Shown piece by piece: positions 1 through 8,054 of a stretch of DNA of 58,711 nucleotides (position 1 is its first letter; each line of letters opens with the position of its first letter). Under the pieces are notes generated by a model. That model was not told where the DNA came from. It saw only the letters and a program-made list of their open reading frames with translations, and did no database searches. This stretch comes from Candidatus Krumholzibacteriota bacterium. Its GTDB lineage: Bacteria > Krumholzibacteriota > Krumholzibacteriia > JAJRXK01. The stretch lies in NCBI GenBank assembly GCA_029262065.1, contig JAJDAC010000030.1, forward strand, positions 1-58,711, given 5' to 3'. The translations under genes and the position numbers were made by a program.

Positions 1-111
1 GACGGACCTTTCGGGAATGCGGTTTCGACCCGCGGATATCAGTCTGAAGATCGTCGAGAATCCCTTTCCTCTCGGACATCTATCGAAACGGTTGACACAA
101 GCCGTTCCATA
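1..111. other. Unresolved window edge
   Basis: No gene can be assigned here. One plus-strand frame starting at base 2 stays open to a stop at 173-175, and another reads to a stop near base 45; either could be the 3' end of a gene that begins outside the window. Neither translated piece is long enough to recognise. The stretch also lies just beyond the stop codon of the minus-strand GH16 gene, so it must hold the 3' end of that transcript. No clear terminator hairpin with a T run is visible. Confidence 0.3.
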
Positions 112-1722
112 TCACTTCAGGAGCGTTACCGAGCGCGTCTCCACTATGCTTGCTGAGCGAAGCTGGATGAGATAGACACCGGACGCCAGCCCGCGACCGC
201 TTTCGTCGCGGCCGTCCCAACTCACACTGAACTGCCCGGCTGAGACATTGCCGCCCACGAGGGTTCGCACCTTGCGTCCTCTGGTATCGAACACGGTGAT
301 CTGCAGCGAAGTCGGCTCCCGTACCTCGTAGTGGATGGTAGTCGCGGGATTGAAGGGATTCGGGCGCGCCGTGAGCAACGAGATGGTGGGACGCACCCCG
401 GGGGAAACCGCGGTCACCGGATCACAAAGCGGACCGGAGCACTCGGGCACGAATGTGAACTGATCGAAGACCACCTCCTGTTCCACCGCAGGAGAGGCGC
501 CGAATCTCCAGAAATTGAGGTGCACGCGCGGCTGCTCGGGGCGTGGCAGGTGGGGACCTTCGTAAGTCCAGGCGTGGATGAGGGTGCTGGGTGACTCGTC
601 CTGCGGGCCGCCGCGCCAACTGCGAAACTCCACCCGGTCGAACAACCACCGGAAGGCGTGGCTCGTAAGCTCGTCGTCAGTAAACGTCGTATCGAAACGA
701 CTGATGTTGCCCGGCCAGTCGTAGGGTTGCGCAACGAACTGGGCCACGTCGTTGGCGGGGTCCCCCCACCGACTGAACTCGATATCGATTTCGTTGTAAG
801 GGTTCCACCAGCCATTGGCGGGAACGTAGCAGGGCCCGTACTCCCACAGGAAGAGCCCCAGTACGATGTTCGGGTGCCACTGGTCCAGTCGCCCGTAGGT
901 GGTGAAAACATAGTCGCCGTAACCCAGGGCATCTTCCAACGCGACTTCGGTACTGTGCCAGGACCCGTCGATGGTTTGCACCTTCATATGCAAGCGGCCC
1001 TGAGCATCCACCCAAACACAGTCACTTTGGTCACAGAAGAAACTCGACCCGGGATCATAGAACCCGGGACCCTTGGGTCTCCATGTCAACCCACCGAACT
1101 GGATGATTCGCGAGTTGGGAAAATCGAGCCATTGCTGCTCTGGTTCGGAGGCGGCTGGCACGCGGGCGAATGTGGCCTGGTCGAACGTGACTTCGGGCGA
1201 TGGCTCAGAGGGGCCCTGCAACACCCCCAGCAGGAAATGCGTCGCCACGGTGCCCGGAGGCGCCGGACCGCTTTCCACCGAGAATTTTTCCGGTGCATCA
1301 ACCTGGGTGAGGGGATTCGCCGCGGTATGGGACTCGTAGGAAATGAGTGCACCGTACTGGTCGCGCCACTCGATATTGAGGATGGCGGCCGAGGCGTTCG
1401 TCAGTGGCCGGAGCGACGAATGTGAAACGACGACCGAAGCCGACCAGCGATCACCCGGCTGGGATTCCACGAGTTGCCAAACCGCGGATACTCCCCACGC
1501 ACCACTATCGGGTCCCTCGACCACGACCGCGGACTTACCATGGGAAGACTGCTGCGTGGCGCGAACCACGCCAAATTGATTCCAGCCGCCAAACAGACCC
1601 TGACCGCTTCCGGCGATCTCGAAGCTGGGGTTGGCGAGAATACATTGGGCCGCGGCAAGGGTCGGCCCGGCGAGCACGATTGCCGCGAACGGAACCAGGA
1701 TGTGCATTGCAAGTCGGCGCAT
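112..1722 (-). CDS. Secreted glycoside hydrolase family 16-like protein with FlgD-like C-terminal tail
   Basis: The 536-residue product starts with a Sec signal peptide (cleavage after the AAA near residue 27), which is why the ATG at 1722 is preferred over upstream starts that encode low-complexity arginine-rich sequence. Residues about 28-190 look like a jelly-roll carbohydrate-binding module. Residues about 215-430 carry the GH16 signature E-I-D-I-E (E311, D313, E315), which in GH16 supplies nucleophile, helper aspartate and acid/base, so endo-hydrolysis of a beta-glucan or related polysaccharide outside the cell is likely. The last 85 residues are a FlgD-like Ig domain beginning P-N-P-F-N-P, a type of tail used for surface sorting in FCB bacteria. 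The substrate cannot be read from sequence. The gene stands alone and is divergent from the next gene. Confidence 0.85.
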   Translation of the reverse strand: MRRLAMHILVPFAAIVLAGPTLAAAQCILANPSFEIAGSGQGLFGGWNQFGVVRATQQSSHGKSAVVVEGPDSGAWGVSAVWQLVESQPGDRWSASVVVSHSSLRPLTNASAAILNIEWRDQYGALISYESHTAANPLTQVDAPEKFSVESGPAPPGTVATHFLLGVLQGPSEPSPEVTFDQATFARVPAASEPEQQWLDFPNSRIIQFGGLTWRPKGPGFYDPGSSFFCDQSDCVWVDAQGRLHMKVQTIDGSWHSTEVALEDALGYGDYVFTTYGRLDQWHPNIVLGLFLWEYGPCYVPANGWWNPYNEIDIEFSRWGDPANDVAQFVAQPYDWPGNISRFDTTFTDDELTSHAFRWLFDRVEFRSWRGGPQDESPSTLIHAWTYEGPHLPRPEQPRVHLNFWRFGASPAVEQEVVFDQFTFVPECSGPLCDPVTAVSPGVRPTISLLTARPNPFNPATTIHYEVREPTSLQITVFDTRGRKVRTLVGGNVSAGQFSVSWDGRDESGRGLASGVYLIQLRSASIVETRSVTLLK

Positions 1723-1949
1723 GATCGAGAGATGGCATGGTGAACGACCCAGTCGCGAAAGAACCGGTCGAACTCCATTGTACACCGAAGCCTGACCAAG
1801 AGGCAGCGTATCGCGAAAACAGCCACATCGTGGCCGGGAAGTCGTGGCGAGCGGGGACCCATCGACCATCGCAAGCCCCGCCGGGGAACCCAAGGAAAGC
1901 AACACGCCTGCGGCCTCCACGACGATCGAGCCGGCCGACTTTGTCAGGC

Positions 1950-2831
1950 ATGAATGCTGCAATTCCTTCCTTTCACCGATTCCTCGCACGGATCGAAAGG
2001 CCCGTACTCATGCTGGTATCCTGGATCACCAACGGTATCGTTGACGCCCATACCCACGGATTGGTGGAAGAGGCGGTCGAACCCCTGAAAAAAGAGGGAT
2101 TCCTTCCTTCGGACTACAAGATGCCCGAAGAGCCGCATGAAGTAGTCGAGGCCGTCAGAGAACACGCCGACGACCGAATCCTGACCTTCGACTGCGAATG
2201 TATTGAGAACGACGACGACTATGCAACGCTCTTGAGGGTCCTGGCCGAGCATGCCGGTGCCGACACGAGGATCTCTGGAATTGCCTCGGAGTTGGACTAC
2301 GAACAGAAGAAGGCCCGGCTATCATTCACGATCGACGGCGAGAGTGTTCAACGAGAGTGGAAACAAGACAGCGATTGGGTAGCCGAGCCGTTCTTCGAAC
2401 TATTACACGAAGTGTTTCCCGAACGGTTCGCCAGCCGATTCGTGTTTCTGCCCGCGCAGGATCAGTGTGCGGAGATCATCCTCATGCAGTCGCCGGACAG
2501 CAAGGACGTGGCCACCACATTTGACCGGCTGAGTGGACAGGTCGACATTGAAGAGGTCGCCAATTCGAAGATCACCGCGAATGCGACCGTGGCCATACTT
2601 GGGCTCCTGGCCACGACCGGAGGGGGCTGGGTGCTGTTCGGATTCTGGAAGGCCCTGGCCGTCAGCCTGATGGTGTGGATCGTGGTTTTCTTCCGTGGAT
2701 GCTCTCAAGCGATTCGCGAACAGGACGAACAAATGGCTCTTGCAAAGCAGGTCGAAGAAAACCCCGAGGTCATTACCGAAATGGCCATGGAATTCCTGGA
2801 TGGAATCCGGCGAGGCAAGAAGAAATTCTAG
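1950..2831 (+). CDS. Hypothetical membrane protein
   Basis: I do not recognise this 293-residue protein. It has an acidic soluble N-terminal two thirds and, at about residues 205-250, a hydrophobic glycine-rich stretch long enough for two membrane passes, followed by a short charged tail ending in R-R-G-K-K-K-F. The topology suggests a soluble domain held at the membrane by a C-terminal hairpin. The ATG at 1950 has only a poor ribosome site; the ATG at 2010 has an AAAGG nine bases upstream and could be the true start, losing 20 residues. Even further upstream the frame is open but encodes arginine- and proline-rich sequence typical of non-coding GC-rich DNA. The neighbours on both sides are on the opposite strand, so there is no operon context. 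Confidence 0.6.
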   Translation: MNAAIPSFHRFLARIERPVLMLVSWITNGIVDAHTHGLVEEAVEPLKKEGFLPSDYKMPEEPHEVVEAVREHADDRILTFDCECIENDDDYATLLRVLAEHAGADTRISGIASELDYEQKKARLSFTIDGESVQREWKQDSDWVAEPFFELLHEVFPERFASRFVFLPAQDQCAEIILMQSPDSKDVATTFDRLSGQVDIEEVANSKITANATVAILGLLATTGGGWVLFGFWKALAVSLMVWIVVFFRGCSQAIREQDEQMALAKQVEENPEVITEMAMEFLDGIRRGKKKF

Positions 2832-2875
2832 CGTGACCCAACCGTTTGTCGCCTGGCACCGCGTCCCGGCGATCG

Positions 2876-3607
2876 TCACTGGTCGGACTTCACGGGCGTG
2901 AATATCAATACGTACTGGTACTTCATGTCTTCACGTCGTTCCAGCGCGTAGCCTGCTTCCTTCATTTCGGCGATGACCTCGCCGGGAGCCAGTTTGTGCT
3001 CGGGCGACGGCCCCAGTTCCAACTTGCCAGGTTTCCAATCGACGGTGACCAACCTGCCTTCGGGGTTCAGACTGGCTTTCAGGCGGCGAAAGTAGGCCCG
3101 GCGCTCACCAATGTGATGATACGTGTCCACCAGGAGAATCCGGTCTACCGGCACGGGCAACTTGGGATTGTCGGCCGCTCCGAGCACCGCGAGAACCTGC
3201 GGTGTATTCTCTTCGACGGCCCGCTCGCGCATGTGATCGATCAGGTTCGGTTCGATGTCCACCGCGAATACCTTCCCCGACTCGGTAACTGCGTTGGCCA
3301 ACGCCAGGTTGAAGTACCCCGTTCCCGCGCCGATATCAGCGACCGACATGCCTGGCGACAGAGTCAGGATCTCTACTATGCGCTCGGGTTGCTGCCACTC
3401 GGCCCGGGAAGGATGATCAAAAATCTTCGACCATTTCTCCGCGTCTTCAAACCGGTGCGTGGCCCGGGCGTGGTCACCGTGACTGTGCTCGTCTTCTTGA
3501 TGTTGCCTGTCTTTGTCGTGGTGCTTGTCTTCGTTGTGGTGCTTGTCGTCGGCGACCGATGAGGTCGCAATCGAGAGAACGGCAACAATCAGGGCAATCT
3601 GCTTCAT
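2876..3607 (-). CDS. Exported histidine-rich class I SAM-dependent methyltransferase
   Basis: The 243-residue protein opens with a signal peptide (K2, hydrophobic core to residue 19), followed by a His/Asp/Lys/Glu-rich segment (residues 21-50) with eight histidines between residues 23 and 46, which looks like a flexible metal-binding linker. From residue 55 on it is a Rossmann methyltransferase: motif I D-I-G-A-G-T-G at 91-97, an acidic residue after the next strand (V-D-I-E) and a typical C-terminal beta-hairpin. Similar signal-bearing methyltransferases occur in many Gram-negative genomes, usually annotated only as class I methyltransferase. SAM is not normally available in the periplasm, so either the N-terminus is a membrane anchor facing inward or the domain has another role. 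The gene is divergent from the hemolysin-III gene, 78 bp away. Confidence 0.8.
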   Translation of the reverse strand: MKQIALIVAVLSIATSSVADDKHHNEDKHHDKDRQHQEDEHSHGDHARATHRFEDAEKWSKIFDHPSRAEWQQPERIVEILTLSPGMSVADIGAGTGYFNLALANAVTESGKVFAVDIEPNLIDHMRERAVEENTPQVLAVLGAADNPKLPVPVDRILLVDTYHHIGERRAYFRRLKASLNPEGRLVTVDWKPGKLELGPSPEHKLAPGEVIAEMKEAGYALERREDMKYQYVLIFTPVKSDQ

Positions 3608-3685
3608 GCGTCATCTCCGGGCTGGCGGAAGCTCTCCCGCGTTCAGAAGTTGTATTGTAGCAAGAACTATGGGCCGGGATCCAAA

Positions 3686-4336
3686 ATGAGTGTCGACCAC
3701 ATCTATACACGTCGCGAGGAACTTGTTCACGCCCTTACCCACGGTCTGGGCTTGGGCCTGAGCGTCGCGGGCACGGTGCTCCTCGTAGTATTCGCGGCGC
3801 AGCGCGGCGACCCCTGGCACGTGGTGGCCTGCAGCATCTTTGGTACGAGTCTCATCCTGCTCTACGCATCGTCCACGTTGTACCACGGACTCCCCCCCTC
3901 GCGCGCGAAGCGCTTCTTCGGACTGATGGATCACGCGGCCATCTATGTCCTGATTGCTGGCACCTACACGCCCTTCGTACTGGTTTGCTTGCGAGGTCCG
4001 CTCGGGTGGACGATGGCAGGCTTGGTCTGGGGTTTGGCCACCTTGGGAGTCGTGGCCGAGTTCGTGTCAAAAGGGCGGCTGCGCAAGCCCGCGTTGTTCG
4101 CTTACCTGCTCATGGGCTGGCTGATCGTAATTGCGATCGTGCCGCTCATTCGAGCGGTTCCAACGGGGGGTCTCATGCTTCTCATGGCCGGGGGCCTTGC
4201 CTACACCGTTGGAACCATCTTCTTTGTCTGGCGCGGTTTACCCTATCACCACGCGGTCTGGCACGTTTTCGTGCTGGCAGGAAGTGTCTGCCACTTCTTC
4301 TCGGTCCTGTTGTACGTCATTCCCGATATGACCTGA
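3686..4336 (+). CDS. Hemolysin III family (PAQR-type) membrane protein
   Basis: The 217-residue protein has seven hydrophobic segments and the conserved polar residues of the HlyIII/PAQR family: E-E-x-x-H-A-x-T-H near the N-terminus, a Y-H after the second helix, G-L-M-D-H-A before the third, G-T-Y-T-P, and the C-terminal H-A-x-W-H-x-F. In PAQR receptors these His and Asp residues bind zinc and support hydrolase activity. Bacterial members (YqfA type) are thought to act in membrane lipid homeostasis, and most have never been shown to lyse cells, so the hemolysin name should not be taken as toxin evidence. The ATG at 3686 follows GGGATCC closely and places the basic N-terminus right before the first conserved block; an earlier in-frame start at 3650 adds 12 poorly conserved residues. 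Confidence 0.9.
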   Translation: MSVDHIYTRREELVHALTHGLGLGLSVAGTVLLVVFAAQRGDPWHVVACSIFGTSLILLYASSTLYHGLPPSRAKRFFGLMDHAAIYVLIAGTYTPFVLVCLRGPLGWTMAGLVWGLATLGVVAEFVSKGRLRKPALFAYLLMGWLIVIAIVPLIRAVPTGGLMLLMAGGLAYTVGTIFFVWRGLPYHHAVWHVFVLAGSVCHFFSVLLYVIPDMT

Positions 4337-4440
4337 CCACGCAAACCACTACGCAAACGGCCAGGCGATTAAGGTCACACAATTGAACTGGGTTCGTGGA
4401 CGCCCCGCTGCTTTCTTGAAAGCACCCGAGGGAGGTCAAT

Positions 4441-4890
4441 ATGTCCATACCACCCATCGAAGACCAACTGAGAAACGAACATGAGCGCGTGCACCAAATG
4501 CGCAAGGCGCTCCTGACCCATCGCGATCACTACCTGGTGGCCAATGACGAGCGCACCTGGCGCGCCTTCTGCGGACAACTCAGGGCGTTTGCCGATCATA
4601 TCGATCAGCATTTCTCCTTCGAGGAACAGGATGGATTTCTGGTGGCCATTGTCACGCATCGCCCGCGCTTCGCCAATCGGGTCGATATCCTGCGTGAAGA
4701 GCACGAGCGAATTCGCACCGCTAGCGGGCGGATTCTCGCGGTCGCCGATTCATCCAAGGACGCGGTGGAGCGTCACCGCTACGCCACCAACGTCCTGAAC
4801 GACTTGCTGACCCAGTTGGACCAGCACGAGCGCCGGGAATCGGAACTTGTACAAGAGGCGTGGATCGACGAAACCGGCCGCAGTACTTGA
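4441..4890 (+). CDS. Hemerythrin HHE-domain protein
   Basis: The 149-residue soluble protein is a single four-helix hemerythrin-like domain. Likely diiron ligands are H14 or H18 in helix 1, H53 with the H57-x3-E61 pair in helix 2, H88 in helix 3 and the H129-x3-E133 pair in helix 4, which matches the family pattern. Such proteins bind O2 or NO, or protect against oxidative or nitrosative stress. A strong GGGAGGT ribosome site lies a few bases before the ATG. It lies 104 bp after the HlyIII gene on the same strand. With the peroxiredoxin further on, it suggests a stress-related neighbourhood, and its possible NO-binding role would fit the nitrate/nitrite cluster elsewhere in the window, though that link is only inference. 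Confidence 0.88.
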   Translation: MSIPPIEDQLRNEHERVHQMRKALLTHRDHYLVANDERTWRAFCGQLRAFADHIDQHFSFEEQDGFLVAIVTHRPRFANRVDILREEHERIRTASGRILAVADSSKDAVERHRYATNVLNDLLTQLDQHERRESELVQEAWIDETGRST

Positions 4891-4933
4891 AGTCATATTG
4901 ATCGCCGACCCAGAACAACGAATGTGCGTCACG

Positions 4934-4964
4934 AAAAAGCCCGGCTGACAGAGTCAACCGGGCC
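4934..4964 (-). terminator. Rho-independent terminator of the sigma/anti-sigma/fasciclin operon
   Basis: GCCCGG at 4939-4944 pairs with CCGGGC at 4958-4963, and after one mismatch TGAC at 4946-4949 pairs with GTCA at 4953-4956 around an AGA loop. On the minus strand the stem is followed by five T (A run at 4934-4938), about 28 nt past the fasciclin stop codon. Confidence 0.8.
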
Positions 4965-4990
4965 GATGGTCCATCCGCCAAGACGTTCCA

Positions 4991-5815
4991 CTATCGGGCG
5001 GACAGTTCCATTTCGTCGATCGAGCCGTAGACCCTGTCCAGCGCGTCGCGCATGACCCAGGCTCGATCCTTGGCATCGTGCGTACGATCGGCGCGACGCA
5101 GAGCTCGCGAGAGAGTTCGCTCGCTGTTGGGGTCGAGGCCATCCATCGCGAGCAGCGCCTGTGCGGCCACCTCGTAGATCGCGGCACATGCCATGGGCTG
5201 CCCGTCGTTGTATAGAGGCGCTCCTCGATTGATGGCCAGTTCGATAACGTCGCGCATGGTGCTCGCCTGGTCGTTCACGGGCGGCGGCATGAGCACGGTG
5301 TCGATCACGTGGATGATGCCATTACTGGCCTCGAGGTCGAGCACTACCAGGTTTGCGTCGTTCACCTTTGGCCGCCCGTCCTTCACCGATATCTTCACTT
5401 CCCCTGACTGAAGCGTCTGGGCCCGACCGAGTTTCAATGCAGTCTTGGAATCGACCCGACCAGCCACGACATGGTAGGTGAGGATCGCAACGAGCTGGTC
5501 CTTGTTTTCCGGCTGCAACAGACTACTCAACGTAGCCTCGGGCAGCTTGGCAAACGCCTCGTCGGTAGGGGCAAATACCGTTAGAGGTCCCTCGCCCTTC
5601 AGCGCCTCAACCAGCCCCGCGGCTTTCACTGCGGCTACCAGGGTGTCGAAACCACCGGCGGCCACCGCGACGTCGACGATATCGGCTTCGTTTCTGGTCG
5701 TGGCCGATGTGGCATGGTTCTCACAAGAACCCGCGAGAGAGCTCGTGTTTAGCGTCGCCATTGCGGCGAGCACGAAAAGGACCTGGAGCAGTTTCTGGAC
5801 TGTTTGCGATCTCAT
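4991..5815 (-). CDS. Secreted fasciclin (FAS1) domain protein
   Basis: The 274-residue product has a signal peptide (residues 1-29, ending near S-L-A-G-S) and one FAS1 domain at about 45-175, recognisable from the FAS1 H1 box T-V-F-A-P-T-D-E-A-F, the central Y-H-V-V-A-G block and the closing N-G-I-I-H-V-I-D-T-V-L-M-P. FAS1 proteins act in adhesion and cell-surface contacts. The last 95 residues form an extra charged helical domain, which I do not recognise. The ATG at 5815 is chosen because it begins the signal peptide. The gene is third in a minus-strand set after the ECF sigma and RskA-like anti-sigma genes, with 119 bp before it that could hold its own sigma-dependent promoter. A terminator follows at 4934-4964. 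Confidence 0.9.
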   Translation of the reverse strand: MRSQTVQKLLQVLFVLAAMATLNTSSLAGSCENHATSATTRNEADIVDVAVAAGGFDTLVAAVKAAGLVEALKGEGPLTVFAPTDEAFAKLPEATLSSLLQPENKDQLVAILTYHVVAGRVDSKTALKLGRAQTLQSGEVKISVKDGRPKVNDANLVVLDLEASNGIIHVIDTVLMPPPVNDQASTMRDVIELAINRGAPLYNDGQPMACAAIYEVAAQALLAMDGLDPNSERTLSRALRRADRTHDAKDRAWVMRDALDRVYGSIDEMELSAR

Positions 5816-5934
5816 TACGTTTTTCCACCAATCGATTCGAGGTGTCTCTGCGGCGGGTGTTGAAATGGCCTTCGTCGCGAAGGGATGTCCTGGACGCAAC
5901 AATTCCCAGTCGTTGCGTTTCGTTCACAAGCGGT

Positions 5935-6732
5935 TCAGCCCTCGGTGGGCTTGGCCAACACCACGATGCGTTCGCGGTCGGAAACGACCACGCCACCGGG
6001 GCGTTCAACCGTCACGGCAAACAAGACCGCCTCGTTCACGAACACCTTGGGATCGATCGGCACGATCACCTCGTCGACTCCGGCCGGGATGTCGAAGACT
6101 CCCCCGTCGACCGGATATCGATCGTCACGGGCAGTGTCGAACACCCAGAGTTGGTACTGCTGCGCGGATACGTCGTTGGCCGCCAAACCACGGAATCGCA
6201 TGTAGCCTTCCTGCTGCGTGTGGCTCCAGACCACATCTCCCGTGGCCCGCGCAGCCGCCGGATCATCGGTAGCGGTCCAGTCCAGTGACATCAAATCGGA
6301 AGCCTTGGCCATGAGGTTCGTACGTTGGGCGACTAATTCAGTCGTGCCAGGCCCAGGAACGACGGAATCACCGACGTCAGACGTTCCCGGGAGCAACCAG
6401 CGGCCGCCGACGAACGCCAACACAATTGCCGCCGCAGTCACCGCCATTCTCCAGGAGGTGCGTCTGGGTGCCGGTGACCGGGAGTCGCGCACCGAGTCGA
6501 CCGGACGTAGATACCGGCGCGCCTCAGCCTCCACCGCGCTCTGCAGCCCTTCGGGCATTTCCGAGTACTCAGACTCCATCGCCAGCTGAATGGCGGCCGC
6601 CGCCAACTCGAATCCCTCCACGTCGGGGAAACTTTCCTGGAGTCGCGTGACCTCAAGTCCTTCTTCGGACGTCAGGCCCTCGGTAGCCTGGGCTACGAGT
6701 AGATCTTCGAGCCGCATGCGGAATTCGTTCAC
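5935..6732 (-). CDS. RskA-family anti-sigma factor
   Basis: The 265-residue protein has a helical cytoplasmic N-terminus (about 1-90), one transmembrane helix at about 95-113, and a C-terminal periplasmic domain with the anti-sigma-K (RskA) signature, including Q-L-W-V-F-D, P-V-D-G-G-V-F and V-T-V-E-R-P-G-G-V. In this family the N-terminal domain holds the cognate ECF sigma factor at the membrane and regulated proteolysis releases it. No zinc-binding HxxxCxxC is visible. The start is a GTG that overlaps the sigma stop codon by four bases (GTGA), so the two are almost certainly translationally coupled; an ATG five codons later is the alternative. Its partner is the sigma factor immediately upstream. 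Confidence 0.88.
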   Translation of the reverse strand: MNEFRMRLEDLLVAQATEGLTSEEGLEVTRLQESFPDVEGFELAAAAIQLAMESEYSEMPEGLQSAVEAEARRYLRPVDSVRDSRSPAPRRTSWRMAVTAAAIVLAFVGGRWLLPGTSDVGDSVVPGPGTTELVAQRTNLMAKASDLMSLDWTATDDPAAARATGDVVWSHTQQEGYMRFRGLAANDVSAQQYQLWVFDTARDDRYPVDGGVFDIPAGVDEVIVPIDPKVFVNEAVLFAVTVERPGGVVVSDRERIVVLAKPTEG

Positions 6733-7361
6733 AGCGACGCTCCTTGGCCTTCAGGAGTGACGCCCAAACTGGCACGAACCGCGACGAGGCCGCGACGGAT
6801 GTACGACTTCACGGTGCCCAAGGGGATTTCCAGCTGCTGGGCAATTTCTGCGTGGGGGAGTCCGTGTAGAACCGAAAGAAGCACGGCTTCGCGCTGCGGA
6901 CCCCGCAGGGTCGAAAGCGCCCGCGCCGCCATCTGCGCCTCGATATTGCGCTCCATGTGATGGTGATCATCTGAGGCAATCTCGAAGCCTTCCGAAATGG
7001 CCACGGTGGGCGCCGCCCGCTTCGCGGATCGAATACGATCGATCAGTCGGCGGCGAGCGATCATGGCCACAAATGTTGTTTCGCTGGCCGTCTCGGGCTT
7101 GAAGCGCCCCGCGCTCTTCCACAGATCGACGAAGATCTCTTGAACCACATCTTCGGCTTCCATCGTGGACGGACCCATACGGCGCGCAATCGACCAGACG
7201 AGATTCCCGTAGGTGTCTACGCACTCTTTCACGGCGGAGGAATCTCCACTCGCGATTCTCTGCAGAATCGTGGGCTCCAACTCGACCTGGACTCCCCGGC
7301 CTGAGCGATCTGACTCCTCACGAACGCGGTACGCGCCGGGCCAAACCCCCCTGTGCTCCAT
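6729..7361 (-). CDS. ECF-type RNA polymerase sigma factor (SigK-like)
   Basis: The 210-residue product (from ATG 7361) carries sigma region 2 at about residues 60-125, with M-E-A-E-D-V-V-Q-E-I-F for core binding and an A-R-R-R-L-I-D-R-I-R helix, and region 4 at about 150-200, with the helix-turn-helix L-P-H-A-E-I-A-Q-Q-L and G-T-V-K-S-Y-I-R-R-G. It has no region 1.1 or 3, as expected for group 4 factors. A further in-frame TTG at 7451 would add 30 residues of no recognisable type, so the ATG is preferred. It should direct transcription of its own operon, including the anti-sigma factor and perhaps the fasciclin gene, by analogy with SigK/RskA pairs. Confidence 0.9.
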   Translation of the reverse strand: MEHRGVWPGAYRVREESDRSGRGVQVELEPTILQRIASGDSSAVKECVDTYGNLVWSIARRMGPSTMEAEDVVQEIFVDLWKSAGRFKPETASETTFVAMIARRRLIDRIRSAKRAAPTVAISEGFEIASDDHHHMERNIEAQMAARALSTLRGPQREAVLLSVLHGLPHAEIAQQLEIPLGTVKSYIRRGLVAVRASLGVTPEGQGASL

Positions 7362-7556
7362 GCTTTCGTGCGCGGGCGACAATCCGGATGCAGGTCTTCT
7401 TCTTTTTCCAACGAGAACCCACCCCAGGCCCGGGATCGGCGCGATTGACAATCAATTGACGTTCCCCGGTCTTGGGTCTGCGGCGGGCGTCTGATATCCT
7501 GACCCCCGTCCCCGATTGCTCAGCAAAGCCCCCGAAAACCCAATGAAGGAGAACGG

Positions 7557-7925
7557 ATGTCTACGCAAAAAATCGGAGCGGAACTTGTTCGGCTCTGTCG
7601 CGAAGGAAAGAACATCGAAGCAATCGAGACGCTCTACGACAAGAACATCGTAAGCGTGGAGGCCATGGCCATGGATCCCATGCCGGCCACCATGGAAGGC
7701 ATCGAGGCGATCAAACAGAAGAACCAGTGGTTCGGTGAGAATCACGAAGTGCACGAGGCCAAAGTCGACGGTCCGTTTCCCCATGGCGACAAGTTTGCCG
7801 TTTTGTTCGACTACGACGTGACCAACAAAGCAAGCGGCGAGCGCGTGAAAATGAAGGAAGTCGGGCTGTTTACCGTTGCGAACGGTAAGATAGCGCGGGA
7901 AGAGTTCTACTACGAAGGCCCCTGA
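7557..7925 (+). CDS. SnoaL-like (NTF2-fold) protein
   Basis: The 122-residue soluble protein fits the SnoaL-like/NTF2 superfamily: an N-terminal helix with L-Y-D-K-N-I-V, the G-I-E-A-I-K-Q-K helix, and the curved sheet ending F-T-V-A-N-G-K-I-A-R-E-E-F-Y-Y. Members are small cone-shaped domains, some enzymes and many binding proteins, so no substrate can be assigned. A strong AAGGAGA ribosome site precedes the ATG. The gene is divergent from the sigma factor gene and is followed by a 13-bp perfect hairpin at 7935-7966. Confidence 0.85.
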   Translation: MSTQKIGAELVRLCREGKNIEAIETLYDKNIVSVEAMAMDPMPATMEGIEAIKQKNQWFGENHEVHEAKVDGPFPHGDKFAVLFDYDVTNKASGERVKMKEVGLFTVANGKIAREEFYYEGP

Positions 7926-7934
7926 GTCGAATTT

Positions 7935-7966
7935 GGGGCAGAATCACTTTTCTGTGATTCTGCCCC
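7935..7966. repeat. 13-bp perfect stem-loop (REP-like or terminator)
   Basis: GGGGCAGAATCAC at 7935-7947 pairs perfectly with GTGATTCTGCCCC at 7954-7966 around the loop TTTTCT, 9 nt after the SnoaL-like stop. There is no T run after it. The shape resembles REP-type palindromes as much as a terminator. No second copy was noticed in this window. Confidence 0.75.
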
Positions 7967-8054
7967 GTCCCCGGCGTCTCATTCCAAGCGTCACCGGGCA
8001 ACAGGGGCCCCGGCCGGCGCACCTTTCTCACACATTGAACGAGGAGTCCATTCG

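Noticed and set aside
3686-4336. Pore-forming toxin
   Set aside because: Hemolysin III proteins are PAQR-type membrane proteins; the seven-helix pattern and zinc-site residues point to a housekeeping lipid role.
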